Shown: positions 36,464-49,000 of the stretch, one piece after another
Numbering within the stretch: the first letter of the stretch is position 1
Layout of the letters: each line of letters begins with the position of its first letter
Source: Capniomyces stellatus
Lineage: Eukaryota; Kickxellomycota; Harpellomycetes; Harpellales; Legeriomycetaceae
Direction: 5' to 3'
Assembly (NCBI GenBank): GCA_001661515.1
Contig: LUVW01000034.1
Coordinates: forward strand, 90,602-154,601
DNA length: 64,000 nucleotides
Notes under the pieces: model-generated
The model's input: the letters and a program-made list of their open reading frames with translations, nothing else
Told to the model about the DNA's origin: nothing
Database searches by the model: none
Translations under genes and position numbers: made by a program

Positions 36464-38623
36464 TCAATCTAGTTTTTTAGACAATGAAGGTAAAGAGCCA
36501 AGTTTGTAGTCAAACTTCTGTAGCAACTTTAGAACGCGGTCGGCATGCAAAGCACTGATGATCTGCGGTGGATGGCTGACGTGGGTAGGTTTGGACACCA
36601 AGGCAGACTTGGTTTGGGCTGAGGGTTTAGGAATGGAGGAATCGAAGCGGTATTCAGGGAAGGGCAAGTGCTGGTGGAAAAGCTCGTAGCACAGCAAAGT
36701 AACACCAAACTGAGGACTGGACCTCAGGATTCTTGGCACACCGCCCTTGAAAAAGGCCTTGAACCCTTCCTCAGCATATATTCTTCTTGCAGTACCAATA
36801 ATGCCCTTGTACGCAACCTGCCCCTTCAGCGTCTTGACCTGCAGCCTTGTCTTGATGACATCAGCGGGCGTTGTTATGTACGCAGCCGGAACTCCAGCCA
36901 ACGCACCAGCAAACAGCAGCTCGTGCATCCTTATTTTCCGCTCAGCCTCCTTGTACACATCGCGCTTCAGGAACGCGTATGTTGGAAAGTATATCATTGA
37001 GAACGGAATGTCACGCAGCAAACACGCGCCAACGCCCTTGTACAGCCCAATCAGTCCAAGCTCCTTGATTATCGACACTGCACCGTACCTGACCACAGGC
37101 TCGGCCACACCCATCCGCGCTGCGTTTGCAACCGTTGCCTTTATCAGCTCGCCCTGCACCTGGAGCCGGATCTTGACTATTTCAAGCGGGTTGGTAAACA
37201 CCACCTGGCACGCTCCCGCAGACGCTCCCGCAAACACCTCGGCTGCCTTCGAGATTTTCCCGGTCTTGCTGTCAGTAAACTTTTTGCGCACAAAGTCGTT
37301 CACTGTCAACTTTATCGCCTTTTCCGGTGCAACTCCCACCAGTTGCGGGCCCAGTCCCCGGTAAAGCCCCATTGCCCCCTCATTCGCCACCACCTTTCTG
37401 AAACAGTCGTATCCGTTTCTGTACATCACCTGCCCAACCACATTTGACCGCTGGTTCTGCAGCCTCGTCTTCACCAGGTCGATTGGGTACACTGCAGTTG
37501 CTCCTATTCCACCTGCGATTGCTCCCACCCCAAAGTTGTAGAACTGGTACAGCACGTCCCGCAGCCCCTTGTGGTCTGTCTTTGTCTCCTCGCCAACCTT
37601 CTTGCTCCCTTGGTTCTCTTGCTTTTCGGAGTTCCACTGAACCCTGTTCTCCAAGTCAACCGAGTCAAACAGCCCATTCACCGATGCATCTGCAAACTCC
37701 TGCAGTCTGCTCACTGGAATCGAAAAGTGCTTTGCGTTTCGCCACTCCTCATTCGCCCCAAGCCCCCCTTCCTCCCCACTAGCAAACGCAAAAAATATCT
37801 CCATCTCCAGCGGCGTGAATATCGCACTGTATCCCATCTCCTGTGCAACCAGCCCAAACTCCTCCTGGTTAACCATCCCTCTATTTCCGCTACGTCGGAG
37901 CACCGTTTCCGACACCACCGATATCGCCCCCAGTCTGTCAAACAGTTTTGATATCGCCATAAACTCTGGATACGTCACGTCCTTGCTCTCATATATTCTC
38001 TCCAGCCTCTCATACACCTTGTCTTGGAGCTTTATTGGCGACAGCTGCTTCAGTATCACGCTAAGGTCCTCCTTCTTTATCTTGCCCTCCCTCTTACTAT
38101 CATGCTTTGAAAAGAAATGCTTTGCTGACTCTCTCTCAAAGTCCGCCAACAACTGCGAAAATTCAATATAACTCAGCTTCTTTCTGCCCACGAAATACCT
38201 GTCCCAAAGCCTCCCTACCTCTATCCCCTCCCCCCCATCCCCCTTCTCCCCAACAAACATCGTGTCAAATAGCCCAAAGTACTTGCTCGCCTTGCCCTTA
38301 AACTCCTCATACGTCACCGCCCCCGTTTTATTCTCATCAAAAAACCTACACGTCAGCTCAAACGGTGCATCCGTTCTGTGCAGCACCTTGTGGAACTCTA
38401 CAAAATCTTTCAACCCCATCTTCCCTTTGCCATCTGAATCTGCCATCTTGAACAGCAACGGCATCATACTCGTATCTCGTTTCCTGTCCTGGTTCACTAG
38501 CGAAAAGCTTGAGGAAAATCCTTCCTCTGTCATCACCCGCTCCCCATTCTCCGCCTCCAGTAAAGCATGCTCCTCAAACACCTTTGTATAGTAATCTATA
38601 TACTTTTGATTCTCTGAAACCAT
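36464..38623 (-). CDS. AGC1: Calcium-binding mitochondrial aspartate/glutamate carrier (Aralar/AGC1 type)
   Basis: Inner-membrane carrier of the mitochondrial family with an N-terminal EF-hand domain. Relatives exchange aspartate for glutamate in the malate-aspartate shuttle and are activated by calcium in animals. Intronless, 719 residues. Residues 1-330 carry degenerate EF-hand segments (for example KMADSDGKGKMGLKDFVEF and FDENKTGAVTYEEF). Residues from about 360 hold three carrier repeats with the signatures YPIDLVKTRLQ, NPLEIVKIRLQ and TPADVIKTRLQ. Between them is the aralar-type stretch LYRGLGPQLVGVAPEKAIKL. The C-terminal extension after HQHLPFPEYRF is longer than usual. The start is the first ATG. 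The gene is preceded by a pyrimidine-rich (+ strand) leader. Confidence 0.93.
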   Translation of the reverse strand: MVSENQKYIDYYTKVFEEHALLEAENGERVMTEEGFSSSFSLVNQDRKRDTSMMPLLFKMADSDGKGKMGLKDFVEFHKVLHRTDAPFELTCRFFDENKTGAVTYEEFKGKASKYFGLFDTMFVGEKGDGGEGIEVGRLWDRYFVGRKKLSYIEFSQLLADFERESAKHFFSKHDSKREGKIKKEDLSVILKQLSPIKLQDKVYERLERIYESKDVTYPEFMAISKLFDRLGAISVVSETVLRRSGNRGMVNQEEFGLVAQEMGYSAIFTPLEMEIFFAFASGEEGGLGANEEWRNAKHFSIPVSRLQEFADASVNGLFDSVDLENRVQWNSEKQENQGSKKVGEETKTDHKGLRDVLYQFYNFGVGAIAGGIGATAVYPIDLVKTRLQNQRSNVVGQVMYRNGYDCFRKVVANEGAMGLYRGLGPQLVGVAPEKAIKLTVNDFVRKKFTDSKTGKISKAAEVFAGASAGACQVVFTNPLEIVKIRLQVQGELIKATVANAARMGVAEPVVRYGAVSIIKELGLIGLYKGVGACLLRDIPFSMIYFPTYAFLKRDVYKEAERKIRMHELLFAGALAGVPAAYITTPADVIKTRLQVKTLKGQVAYKGIIGTARRIYAEEGFKAFFKGGVPRILRSSPQFGVTLLCYELFHQHLPFPEYRFDSSIPKPSAQTKSALVSKPTHVSHPPQIISALHADRVLKLLQKFDYKLGSLPSLSKKLD

Positions 38624-40575
38624 TCTTTCTTTTGCTTTCCTTCTATATTTTGCCTGTTTTATGTTTATTTCTATCTATTTTTTTTCCTCTTATCCTCCGT
38701 GTATTTTAATCTTGGTCTTTGCTGATCCTTCTGTTAATCCTTTCAGATTCACTGCTCTTCCGGTAAAGTGTGTTTTTGTTTTATTCTTTATACCGCTAGA
38801 ACCAGAACCAGTAATTAATGTTGATACCAGCAAGTAAAAAAGGATCCGTATATATTCATTTCCTTTTTAAATACAAAAAATTAAACTTATATTCACTATT
38901 ACTGGAATTGGTTGATATATCGTTTTTATGTCTTTTTTCTTTTTCTTTTTCTTTTTCTTTTTTTTCTTTGTTCTCTTTGTTTTCTTTGTTTCCGATTTAA
39001 TTTCGTTTAATAACCAGTAATTTGCCCAAGTTTGTACCACTTTATTACCCAATTCTTTCCAACTATACAAACCTAAACTGCCAACTTTTAATAGTTATTT
39101 CCAGATTACAGAAAAAAGTAAAAGTACCAATCCTAACCCTTTTTTTTTCTTCTAACTTTCTTGTCGAAACTTTGCTTGCTTTTTCTTTCTCTTTTTTTCT
39201 TTTGTCATCAATGTTTTTTTTCCCTAGTTTATAACTGAATCTCTTTTTATTTCATTTTGTATTCACAGGCTTTTTGTTGCATCTCATTGTTCAGTTGATC
39301 TTCACATCTTTTTTAAAATCTGCCTTATTCCTTGCCTTCACTCTATTACCCTTTCTCTCATCCACCTACTCCCCCCCCCTCACCCCTTTTTTTGCATTTC
39401 AATATTCAGTTACAGTTCCAAATCATCAAACTCTGACTTGCTTCTGATTAAATTATTCCAGCCTTAACTTAGCTATATCTGTAACCATTAACCTGTAACT
39501 ATAATTTTTTTTGTAATTCGCTTTTTTTTCTTTTTTTTTTATCAAATCTCCAAGTTTAATAACTTTTTGCTCTTTCCTCTTGTTAATGACTTTTTAATTT
39601 CGTCGATAACATTTTATTTCTCCCATTTGCTAATTTCGAGTTGCCTTACTTTTTTTTTTTTTTTGCTTTTCTTCAATCACATTTTTTATTTCATTGGCCA
39701 TTTTATGGTCAACTTGAAATCAACATTCGCTGTCCCATTAGCTACCAGTATTTTCTAAATTAGTGTCGCTACCACTCAACCATTCCTTTTTTCCATTTCG
39801 TTTTATTTTAATCACAGACACCTTTAACTTTACTGACCTCAATCATTTTTCATTATTTTTCCTCAATAAACAAAAAAAATGAATCATTCACTACAACTTT
39901 CACACTATTAACCCTCTGTCTCAGCCAATTATCAACCCTTGTCCAAGCATCCTCGGTTTCAAATTTATATTCTCCTTTTTGAATTTCATTTTATTTCTCC
40001 TTATTTGGAGCAAAAAAATCACTACAAGCTCTCACAATAAAAATAAAAAAAGTCCCTCAAACTATTTTAATGCTCAATAACACATTCCAACTTTGACATC
40101 AATTTTAATCTATAAACAATGAAACTGTCTTTAATTCAGTCATTAGCGATTCTCTCTGCTTTTTTTTCTCCTTTTTTTTTTTACCTCCCGATTTATCACG
40201 AGGCTTGAAAAGCTGTGGAAATCGATAACAGGGCTCGATAAATGGCGAAATATACCCATCATCTATTTTTGTAAACCTTCAATTACAAATATTCTGTAAA
40301 CAACGATTAAAGATTTATCTTGTCTTGTCTACGTATTTTTGACTCCGCTCATTGTCTGACTGCTTGATCAAACTTAATTGACCTCCTACCCCCCAAACAG
40401 GCTTGTTTCCCATGTATAATTATGGTTAAAAAGATCGAATATAAAATCTAGATAAATATATACAAACAATATGGCTGCGTCCCAGCTTTTACTGGACTTT
40501 TACTATTTTACCATTGTAGTTGCTTAACATTCAAAAGATATAGATTTGATTGTTTAGTTTTGCTGATTTTTATTG

Positions 40576-40674
40576 GCTTCATTAGCATAGTTGGTTAATG
40601 CGTCGTGCTTATAGTATAAACTGTACTATGTTATAGTCACGCGAAGATCACCAGTTCGAGCCTGGTATGAAGCA
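40576..40674 (+). tRNA. tRNA-Ile(UAU) with an intron
   Basis: The acceptor stem GCTTCAT pairs with ATGAAGC, followed by discriminator A. The D arm is GCAT...ATGC around AGTTGGTTA. The T arm is ACCAG-TTCGAGC-CTGGT. The anticodon loop reads CTTATA, so the anticodon is TAT, followed by an intron of about 23 bases and then T and the 3' stem CACGC. One end pair of the anticodon stem is mismatched. A T-rich stretch just downstream fits a polymerase III terminator. Spliced size is about 76 bases. Yeast tRNA-Ile(UAU) also has an intron and the same TTCGTG/GTCGTG-like anticodon stem. Confidence 0.82.
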
Positions 40675-40705
40675 TCATTTTTTGCTTTTTTTTACCTTTT
40701 TTTTG
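40675..40705 (+). terminator. Likely RNA polymerase III terminator after tRNA-Ile
   Basis: Runs of 6, 8 and 8 T within 30 bases of the tRNA 3' end. Confidence 0.6.
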
Positions 40706-41918
40706 TTTACTTGCTATTTAGCTTGATTCTTGCTACACCTGTTTTATTTTCTTTGCTTTCAATTCAAACAAACAACACACTTTAAAACAAACAACAAAAA
40801 AAGTGTGTGTGTACAGCGCAGTCTGGTTTCTGGCTGGAAAAAGTGTTATTGTATTATATTTGGCTGTGTTGGTACAACTATATATTTCGGTCATTCAATT
40901 GATTCCAGGACTTGATTGAGTATGGGTAATGTTAGCTGGTATAGACTTGTCCTTGTGTTAACAATATCCTTGTTGGCAACACTTTGCAAACCCCAAGCAA
41001 TGTGTATATGAGTTTATGTGTATTTGCAAAGTTTATTGTCAGTGAATAAGATTAAAGCACTGGTAGGGTCGTATTTGTTGTTGTTTTATATAATACACAA
41101 GCGGGATTTATTATAAATAAAACTGATTGCGTGTAACAGATTATGAATACAACAACACTGAAAATAAAACTTCAAGATACAGCAAAATCCGACCTGTAAA
41201 AGTTTCTGTGTCCAATGTGGGAGCTGAACAGTAGCGTAACACAGCTCAAGTTTCAGCTAAATTGAAACAGGAACTTTGTGAATTTAGACTTTATGATTAA
41301 TTTAGCTTGTCTTTTTTGTTTTTGATTTTTGATTTTTGTCTGTTTTTGTTTTGCACAATTTTGGTAATATCTAAACATAATTGTTTTTAAGAAGCTATTT
41401 TAGAGTTAAACCGATATCGATTTTACAAATTTGCTATTACAATTAATAATGGGGATAGGTGTTTTTTTTTTCCATAATAAGATCCCAAGTGTTGCGAAGG
41501 AACTGAATAATCACCACTATTGCAAAGTGTAAACAAATAATAGATGTCTTTTACTTAAAAGCCGGCAATATGTTGCCAATTGCAAACAAAATTAGGCTAC
41601 AGATAGAAAAATAACACGAGTGGGTCTCATTCTATTAAAATCAGCAACAAATGTAGTTTGTAATACTTGCAACAACGAAATTTTTGCTGTTTAAGAATGG
41701 CACTCAAAGCAGCAATAACAACTGGATCAGCTTGAAATTAAAGGCATGGAAAACAGCTAAACAACCTGCTAAATCGCCAATTTGCTTTACCAAAGTCCAA
41801 AATTTACGAGCTAGAACTTCTAGATGTTCATCTGAAGCAAGAGATGAAATTCCAGTAGCCTAGTAAAAATAATAAAAAGCGTGTTTAGGACATAATAGAT
41901 TGGGTAGCGATTGTTGGT

Positions 41919-41968
41919 GGGGGGGGGGGGGGGGGGGAAACCCNNNNNGGGGGGGGGGGGGGGGGGGG
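41919..41968. repeat. Poly-G tract with N gap
   Basis: About 19 G, AAACCC, 5 N, then about 20 G, in the region upstream of the kinase gene. Confidence 0.9.
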
Positions 41969-44900
41969 AGGGTAACACCGAACAACACAATCTTGGAAAG
42001 GATAGTCTATATTAATACCGATTATCTGTACCAACTAGTGATTGATGGAAGCAAGGAGTGTGCGATATTAAAACATACACAAAAAATACGTAGAAAACGT
42101 AGAAAGCATAAAAGGTTATAAAGCGATATTGAGTAGTGAAACAGAAATTTCAGCAGTCAATAAAAACAATGTAAACAAAATGGGAAACAGAATGGAAAAC
42201 AAAGACAACAAATTGTGAGGAAGGTGCTCTAGAAACTGTTAGTGTGTAACTGTTAAGTTATAATACTTTGCAACAGGCCCTAATTTTAGAATTTGAAAAT
42301 AAAGCTATTGGGTGCGATATTGGAGCTACAAATGGAATAAGTAGATTAATGACTTGCGATTTATAAACAGTAAATCTACAGAGATGATGTGAAGGACAAA
42401 GTAAACTGCTCCATTTTACAACAAGGAAGGGCATAATAGCAAAATGCAAATCCATTTGCCCAAAAGCGTACCCCAATTGATCATCAAATATTAGTAAAAA
42501 ATAAAAAAAAGCAGGAAATCGATGTAGTATAAACTTAATCATTGGAAAAACTAGAATGGAAAATAAAAAATCTAATTGATAACAACAAAAAAAGTCGATT
42601 AAGACAAACGAAGATTGTGATGGCTTTAATAGAGTTTTAAAATTAGTTGAAAATCCGTCTTTTTTCAAAATCACTATATATCTATTTATTTCTTTGCTTT
42701 GGTTTACTCATTTTTATTATTGAATTGAATATTTTTTTTTGGCGTTTAAAGGAACTAAACCATTTTAGGCCAAATAAAAATTAAACAGTGTTTTTTTGGG
42801 AGAGGGAGTGCTTTTAACAAAGACAGTGAAAGCTGTGTTTGGGGAATAGGGAATGGGCGACGATAAACCAAGCAACATCAGCTTGGTGACACTATTTTTC
42901 GTGGCATGATGTTATGTTGCTTTATAGTAGCGAGTATGAGCTGTATAAAAACACAAAAAGAATAAATGACCATCAAACATAGGCAGTTACAACGCTAATT
43001 TGTGTAGATTCAAAAGGCATGCTAACATGGGTATTGGTGTGTGAATAAAAGTGTAAACAAAAGGCTATAATCAGCGTCTGTCTGCAAAAATATAGTTGGG
43101 AGGCGAACGTTTTTGTAATTCAGCTTTAATAGTCACATCTGTGTAAATGGTGCCGGATATTTACAAGATGCAAGGGGTTTTTGTTGATGCGTCGTATAAA
43201 ACATAGCGTTATATAGTTCCATTTCAGGCTATGTTTACTACTAATAAATATTGGATACTAATCAGACAAGAGGGCCTCTATTTAACAAAGTCAAGTTTGT
43301 TAATTTAGCGTATTTCTGCTTGGTTGGTTGTGGAGCTGGAGAAGAATATTTGCTGAATTATTATAAAATTGTGTAATGCGTTTTTATAAATTAAATCTAT
43401 TACTGGAGGGGCAGAACTGCAGTATTACTCGGTGTTTAATTTGTATGGTGTTTGTTTTAGTCTATTTGGGGATCAGTTTCTAGCAAAGAATACGGAAGTT
43501 AATTATTGTCAAGCACAAGCCAAATCAGCGACTATTTATAATTCGTTATATACGCCTTAATAATACATGGCAAGTCAAGTATTCCACGACTTTTTGGACT
43601 AAAAATGTTATTGTGAATCGCCAAGTGTGTGTCACATTGTTATAGCAATTAAGCTGAGCAACAATGCAAAATGGGCCTGATTCAGGTGTACTTGGCATGG
43701 TATAGCTATTCAGTATAAATTAACAGTTTTGAGTATTATGTTGTTAAATGATTAATGATGACCCAGGACATATTTATATGTCAGAGTGAGTGTAAACTAG
43801 TGGCAAGAGAAAGTGATCTAAGAAAGAGAGTGTACTGAAAATTGGTAAGATGTAAATGAGCAATATCGTGGAGGTGAGTGTAATCATAAGCAAAAATGAT
43901 GTGCAGTGTGTGGTGGTAGGCATAATGGTGATGATGACTGTGTAAAGAGTGTGATGATAGTGGTGAGAAGGGGGAGGAGGAGAGGGGGGGCAGTGAAGCG
44001 AAAGTAATACAAAGAACTGATTGATCGTAAACTATAATGCCATTATTGTTCACCCAAATCCAATTGTGTAGTTGTGAGAAAAAGAAACGGAGTAATAATC
44101 GGAGGGGGGTACATATGACCAAAATTGAGTTGAATAAGAATTGGTCTTTGGTAGGCTAAAGGCGAGAGATTGCCTAACAACAATAGCAAGTTGATGTGTG
44201 GGTGTGGGGAGGGGGAGTAGTGAGCAGGTAGACATTGTTGTTAATACTATGTGCGATATGGATATACAATTGTATACGTAAATAAAACCTGACAAAAACA
44301 TTAGGGGCAGATTCACCGCTAGCGATTTCAGCTTTATAAATACTAATAACGGTGTATAAAAAAAATTGTACCATTCGAAATAACCACAATAGTTGAATAA
44401 TCAAAAGATCTCTGATTTAATTGGAAAATCAAAGCCAGGAGAGATTGTTTAAATGGATGATGTTGTTTATGCCGAAAAGAAATCCCCAATTTAAGCTTGA
44501 TTAGAGGAAGGTTGCTAGTGGAAAGAAAAAAAGTGAAAAGAGAATAAAAAAAGTGAATAGTTTATAAAGGATAAAGGAGTCAATCAACATAATAAATGTA
44601 AGAGAAAATGTAACAATTTGAAAAGATTATTAATGATTTTTTATTCATTAGATTTATATAATAATGAGATTATGTAAATAAGCGAAATTGGCCAATTTTA
44701 ATTCAAGACAGAAAAGATAGTAAAGATTGAAAATAAATGATTGGGTTTGTTTTTTGCTTCATTTAATTTTTTTTCAAATAAAAAAAAACGTTGATAAGAG
44801 TAAAACAATATACACTTTACTAAAAAAAAAAAAAAACTTTAAAAAAAAGAGCTGCAAAAGACTTAATATTTCGAGGGCATTTGGAATTTTGAGCTACTAA

Positions 44901-46010
44901 AAAAGCTGAGGTAAACGGAAATAGCAGTAAAAGAAAAAAAAAGGTAAATAGATTGAAAAAACACAAAAGCTAAAGCAAGAACCAAGCAAATTGTCCAAAT
45001 TTTATTAGCGAACAAAAAAAAAAAAAAGGTAAGGAAATTAAAGGAGATTTAGTTAGGCATAAAGGTGTGGACAATTTTTTTTTTTATAGGCGAATTATAT
45101 AAAGATATCTTACAGTAAATAAACCGAAGGTTTTAAAAAAGTAATATGATTCCAATTCAAATATAGCCTTTAGTAAAGCTTAAATGAATAAAATAGGGAA
45201 CGTTAGGCCAAAGGCTTTTTGTTTTTTTACTTTTTAATACAATTAATAGTGGTTTTAAGGCGAAGTTATCTGTTAAGTTTACAAGCACTTTAGTACAGAG
45301 CAACGTAAGCCGAACAAAGCAAGAATAGACCGCGTAAAAGGCACCAAGTGCATATTGTTAAAAACTTTAATTTATAATCAAGAAGTAAAAGGTGTTGGGT
45401 GGCCTGATACTTTAATACAAAGAGAGCGGGTTGATATATATAGATACAAATAGTTACAAAGTGGGTCAAATACTGTACCGGTTTTATTGACCAATAGTCA
45501 GATAAAGGCGCATAACTAAAAGTCAGCACTGTATAAACAGAAGCAAGTGAGAAGATATAAGAAGGGAACCAAGCAATTGGTTTTGCGGAAGCACAGTACT
45601 TGACGAGCCAACCGAGAAAAACGAGATAAGGAAGAATATATACAAAACTAAAGAGAAAAAAAGAAAGAAAGAACAGAGGGGGGTATTCGAGTTAATAAGA
45701 AGAAAGAGATAGTACATAGGGTAAATAGGATATATTGAGTTAAAGAAACGCCACAGAAGCTTCCCATAATTGAAGAGTAGACAGGATATAAGTTTAAATC
45801 TCATGTACTATTAAAGCCAGTGAAGCACGAAAGAGAGGGACACATATAAAGTTGTAATATTTAATTATTTATTTTTGAAAACTAAAAGAGTAATAACAGG
45901 GATAATTGGGCGATTTAAAGGAGAAAAAAGAGGGTACACAGAGGAGTTAGAAAGAAAAAGAAAAGAGCAAAAAGGAAAAGATAAAAGAAAATAGAAAAGA
46001 TAAAGAGAAA

Positions 46011-49000
46011 ATGTCGAAAGCAGATACAGAGCAAGAAAACAAAAAGTCTACAGGAGGCAAGGGGGCACAGAACTTTAAAAAGGGCAAGAACAACTTTTTT
46101 GGGCCATATCTGTTGTTGCAGACGATTGGGGAGGGAGAGTTTGCAAAGGTGAAATTGGCGTTGCACAGAGAGACAGGAGAGGAAGTAGCGATAAAGCTGG
46201 TTAAAAAGGACTGGATCGATACAGATGTAAAGTTGACAAAGATAAAGAGGGAGATATCAGCACTAAAGTCAGTGACACACCACTTTATAGTAAAGCTGTA
46301 TGATATAATAGAGACAGAAAAGTACATAGGGATAGTGATGGAGTATGCGAGTGGAGGAGAGTTGTTTGAACACATTCTTGCGCACCGGTACTTGAGGGAT
46401 AGGGATGCATGTCGATTGTTTTCGCAGCTGGTGACGGCGGTGAGTTACCTGCACTTGAACGAGATTGTACATAGGGATTTGAAGCTGGAGAACTTGTTGC
46501 TGGATTGGCACAGGAACATCAAGATAACAGATTTTGGGTTTGCAAATCACTTTGACGAGGAGTATGGGGAGATGATGATGACATCGTGTGGGTCGCCATG
46601 TTACGCAGCACCAGAGCTGGTGGTTAGTAACGGGATGTATGCGGGAACAGCGGTGGATGTGTGGTCGTGTGGAGTGATTCTGTATGCGATGTTGGCGGGG
46701 TACTTGCCGTTTGATGACGATCCAAGTAACCCGGATGGAGACAATATCAACCAGCTGTACAAGTATATACTGTCAACAGAGCTGGTGTTTCCGGACCATA
46801 TAAGCAGTGGGGCAAGAAATCTGCTGAAAAGAATGTTGGTGCCAAATCCAGCAAAGAGAGCAACACTAGCCGAGATTCGGGCGCATAAGTGGCTTGAGCC
46901 GTACTTCCAGTTGTTCAAGGAGGTTGATGAGGCAGAGATGGAGATCAAAATGAACAAGAAAAACTTGGATCGGGTGGAGGAGTTGAAGCATAGCCAGCAG
47001 GTGCAGAGTCAGGACGATATGGAGGAGATAATTAGAGAACAGAGGAAGGGAAGAGCAGTAAGAGAGGAGAACGGCAAGGATAGGGATGGAGAAAGAGGAG
47101 ACTCCAATGTTCCAGACGTGGTGATGGATATGGGAATGGATATGGATATGGATAAGGATATTGGGATGGATAAGGAGATTGGGATGGATAAGGAGATTGG
47201 GATGGATAAGGAGGCAAATGTACTAGCAGAGGCAGAATTAGATATAGGGGAAAAGGTGGAACAAAAGAGTACAAAGAAGGATATGTTTGGAGAAATGGCA
47301 GAGCAGAATGGGGAGTTGTCAGATGAAGAAATAGGGGATATTGGAGAAATAGGAGAGTTTTTGGAGGATATTTCAGAGGATAGAGTGGATAGAAACACAG
47401 GAATTGGAATAGGAATTGGAGTCAAAGACAAGGACGAGGGTGAGGAAAAGGAAAATGAGAAAAAGGAAAACGAGAAAAAGAAAGAAGAGATAAAAACAAG
47501 TAAACTGGTAGAAATAGATATGGATTTGGGAACTGAGACGGGAACAGAGATGGGAACAGAGATGGGAATGGATGTAGATATGGATGTAGTGGCAGGAGCA
47601 GGTAGAAATACAGGAGATGTGATGGAGGATATGGCAAACATCAACATGAGTACAAGCTACGGAAAGATAAACGCAGTGGCACTGGACTCGGTGGTTCCAA
47701 GACTAAATGTAGAGGAACTGTACTCGCCAATTGTGTACTCGCCAATGTTTGAGTCAAGCACGGATACAAACAGCAGTTCGCCTCGGGTAAACGAGGAAGA
47801 TTTGAAGGATTTGGTAGAGTTTTATGGGGATAAGGTGGAGGAAAGCAAAGAAAAGACAAAAGAAAATGGCAATAAAGCAGGTGAGGCAGATGAGAATAAA
47901 AGTGAAGCGACTGGAGATAGAAAAAAGGAGACAGAAGAAGGGAATGATGAAGCGGAAAAGACAATGAGAAAGCACTCTGAGTTTGACGTTTCAGAGTTTG
48001 AGGGTCGGTTGATAGCAGCAGTGGAAAAGGTTAAAGAACATCGACGAGACTCTAGACTGGTGGTTGAGCAGACACCAAAGCCAAAAACAGAGATAGGAGA
48101 GATTGAAGTGATTGGAAAGAGACGAGAACCAGTTGCAGAGCAAGAGAGAGTAAGTTTGGAGTTGACTGAGGAATGGAATGATGACAGGAATGGTGATGCT
48201 GATTGGACAGAAAGTAAGTATAGCATGGAACAAACAAAAACGTTTGAGGCAGTTGGAAACAGAAACAGTGTTGGAAGTGAAGAGAAAGAATATGTAAAGA
48301 TAACAGAGTCAAGCCCAGATAGCATAAGTTTAGAAATAAGCAGGGAAGAGACAAAGGAAGAGGTGGAGGAAAAGTCAGAGAAAGAGAAAGAGAAAGAGAA
48401 AGAGGTAGAGAAAGAGAAAGAGAAAGAGAAAGAGAAAGAGAAAGAGAAAGAGAAAGAGAAAGAGGAAAAAGTCCAAAGAGGAGACAGCCATATGATTCGG
48501 TCACCAGGGCGATCACACTCAAGCACGTACACACAAACAATTCCACAAACATTGTTGCAGTACAATGACAAGAGTGAAACATCAGCCCAACAAAAAGAAC
48601 AACAGAGACAACAAGAACAACAGAGACAACAAGAACAACAGGAACAGATGCAAATGGAGCAGAGAAAAATAGAGCAAGAGCAAATGGAGCAGAAGCAAAA
48701 AGAATATGAGCAATACGAGATGGATTTAGAGAGAGAAAGACAAGTGACAGAAATGAGACAAAAACAAAAGGAAAAGAGGAGATCGATGATTACAACACGG
48801 CCAGAAATGAGTATCAGCGAGCACAGCGCAGTGCACAGTTTGTTTGGGGAGGAACTGGGAGTGGGGATTGGGGCAGGAATAGCATCAAAGCCACTGCCAA
48901 GACGACAGTCGGGAAGAAGAGGATCAGAAAGTACAGGAAGAAGAATGTTCGAGTGGATGACGAGGCAGTCAAAGAGGCTAACAGCCAATGGATCAACAAC

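Larger units (their letters stand above)
38624..46010. other. 7.4 kb divergent gene-poor region between the carrier and kinase genes
   Basis: Apart from the tRNA gene at 40576-40674 I find no gene. 38624 to about 40200 is pyrimidine-rich on the + strand, that is purine-rich on the carrier's coding strand. About 41700-46010 is purine-rich on the + strand, the kinase's coding strand. There is an N-interrupted G tract at 41919-41968. Minus-strand frames at 42258-42674 and 43781-44122 look like chance frames in biased sequence. Confidence 0.5.

Noticed and set aside
42258..42674. A 138-codon minus-strand hydrophobic frame
   Set aside because: It lies antisense in the purine-biased leader, where long pyrimidine-strand frames rich in Phe, Leu and Ser are expected by chance.
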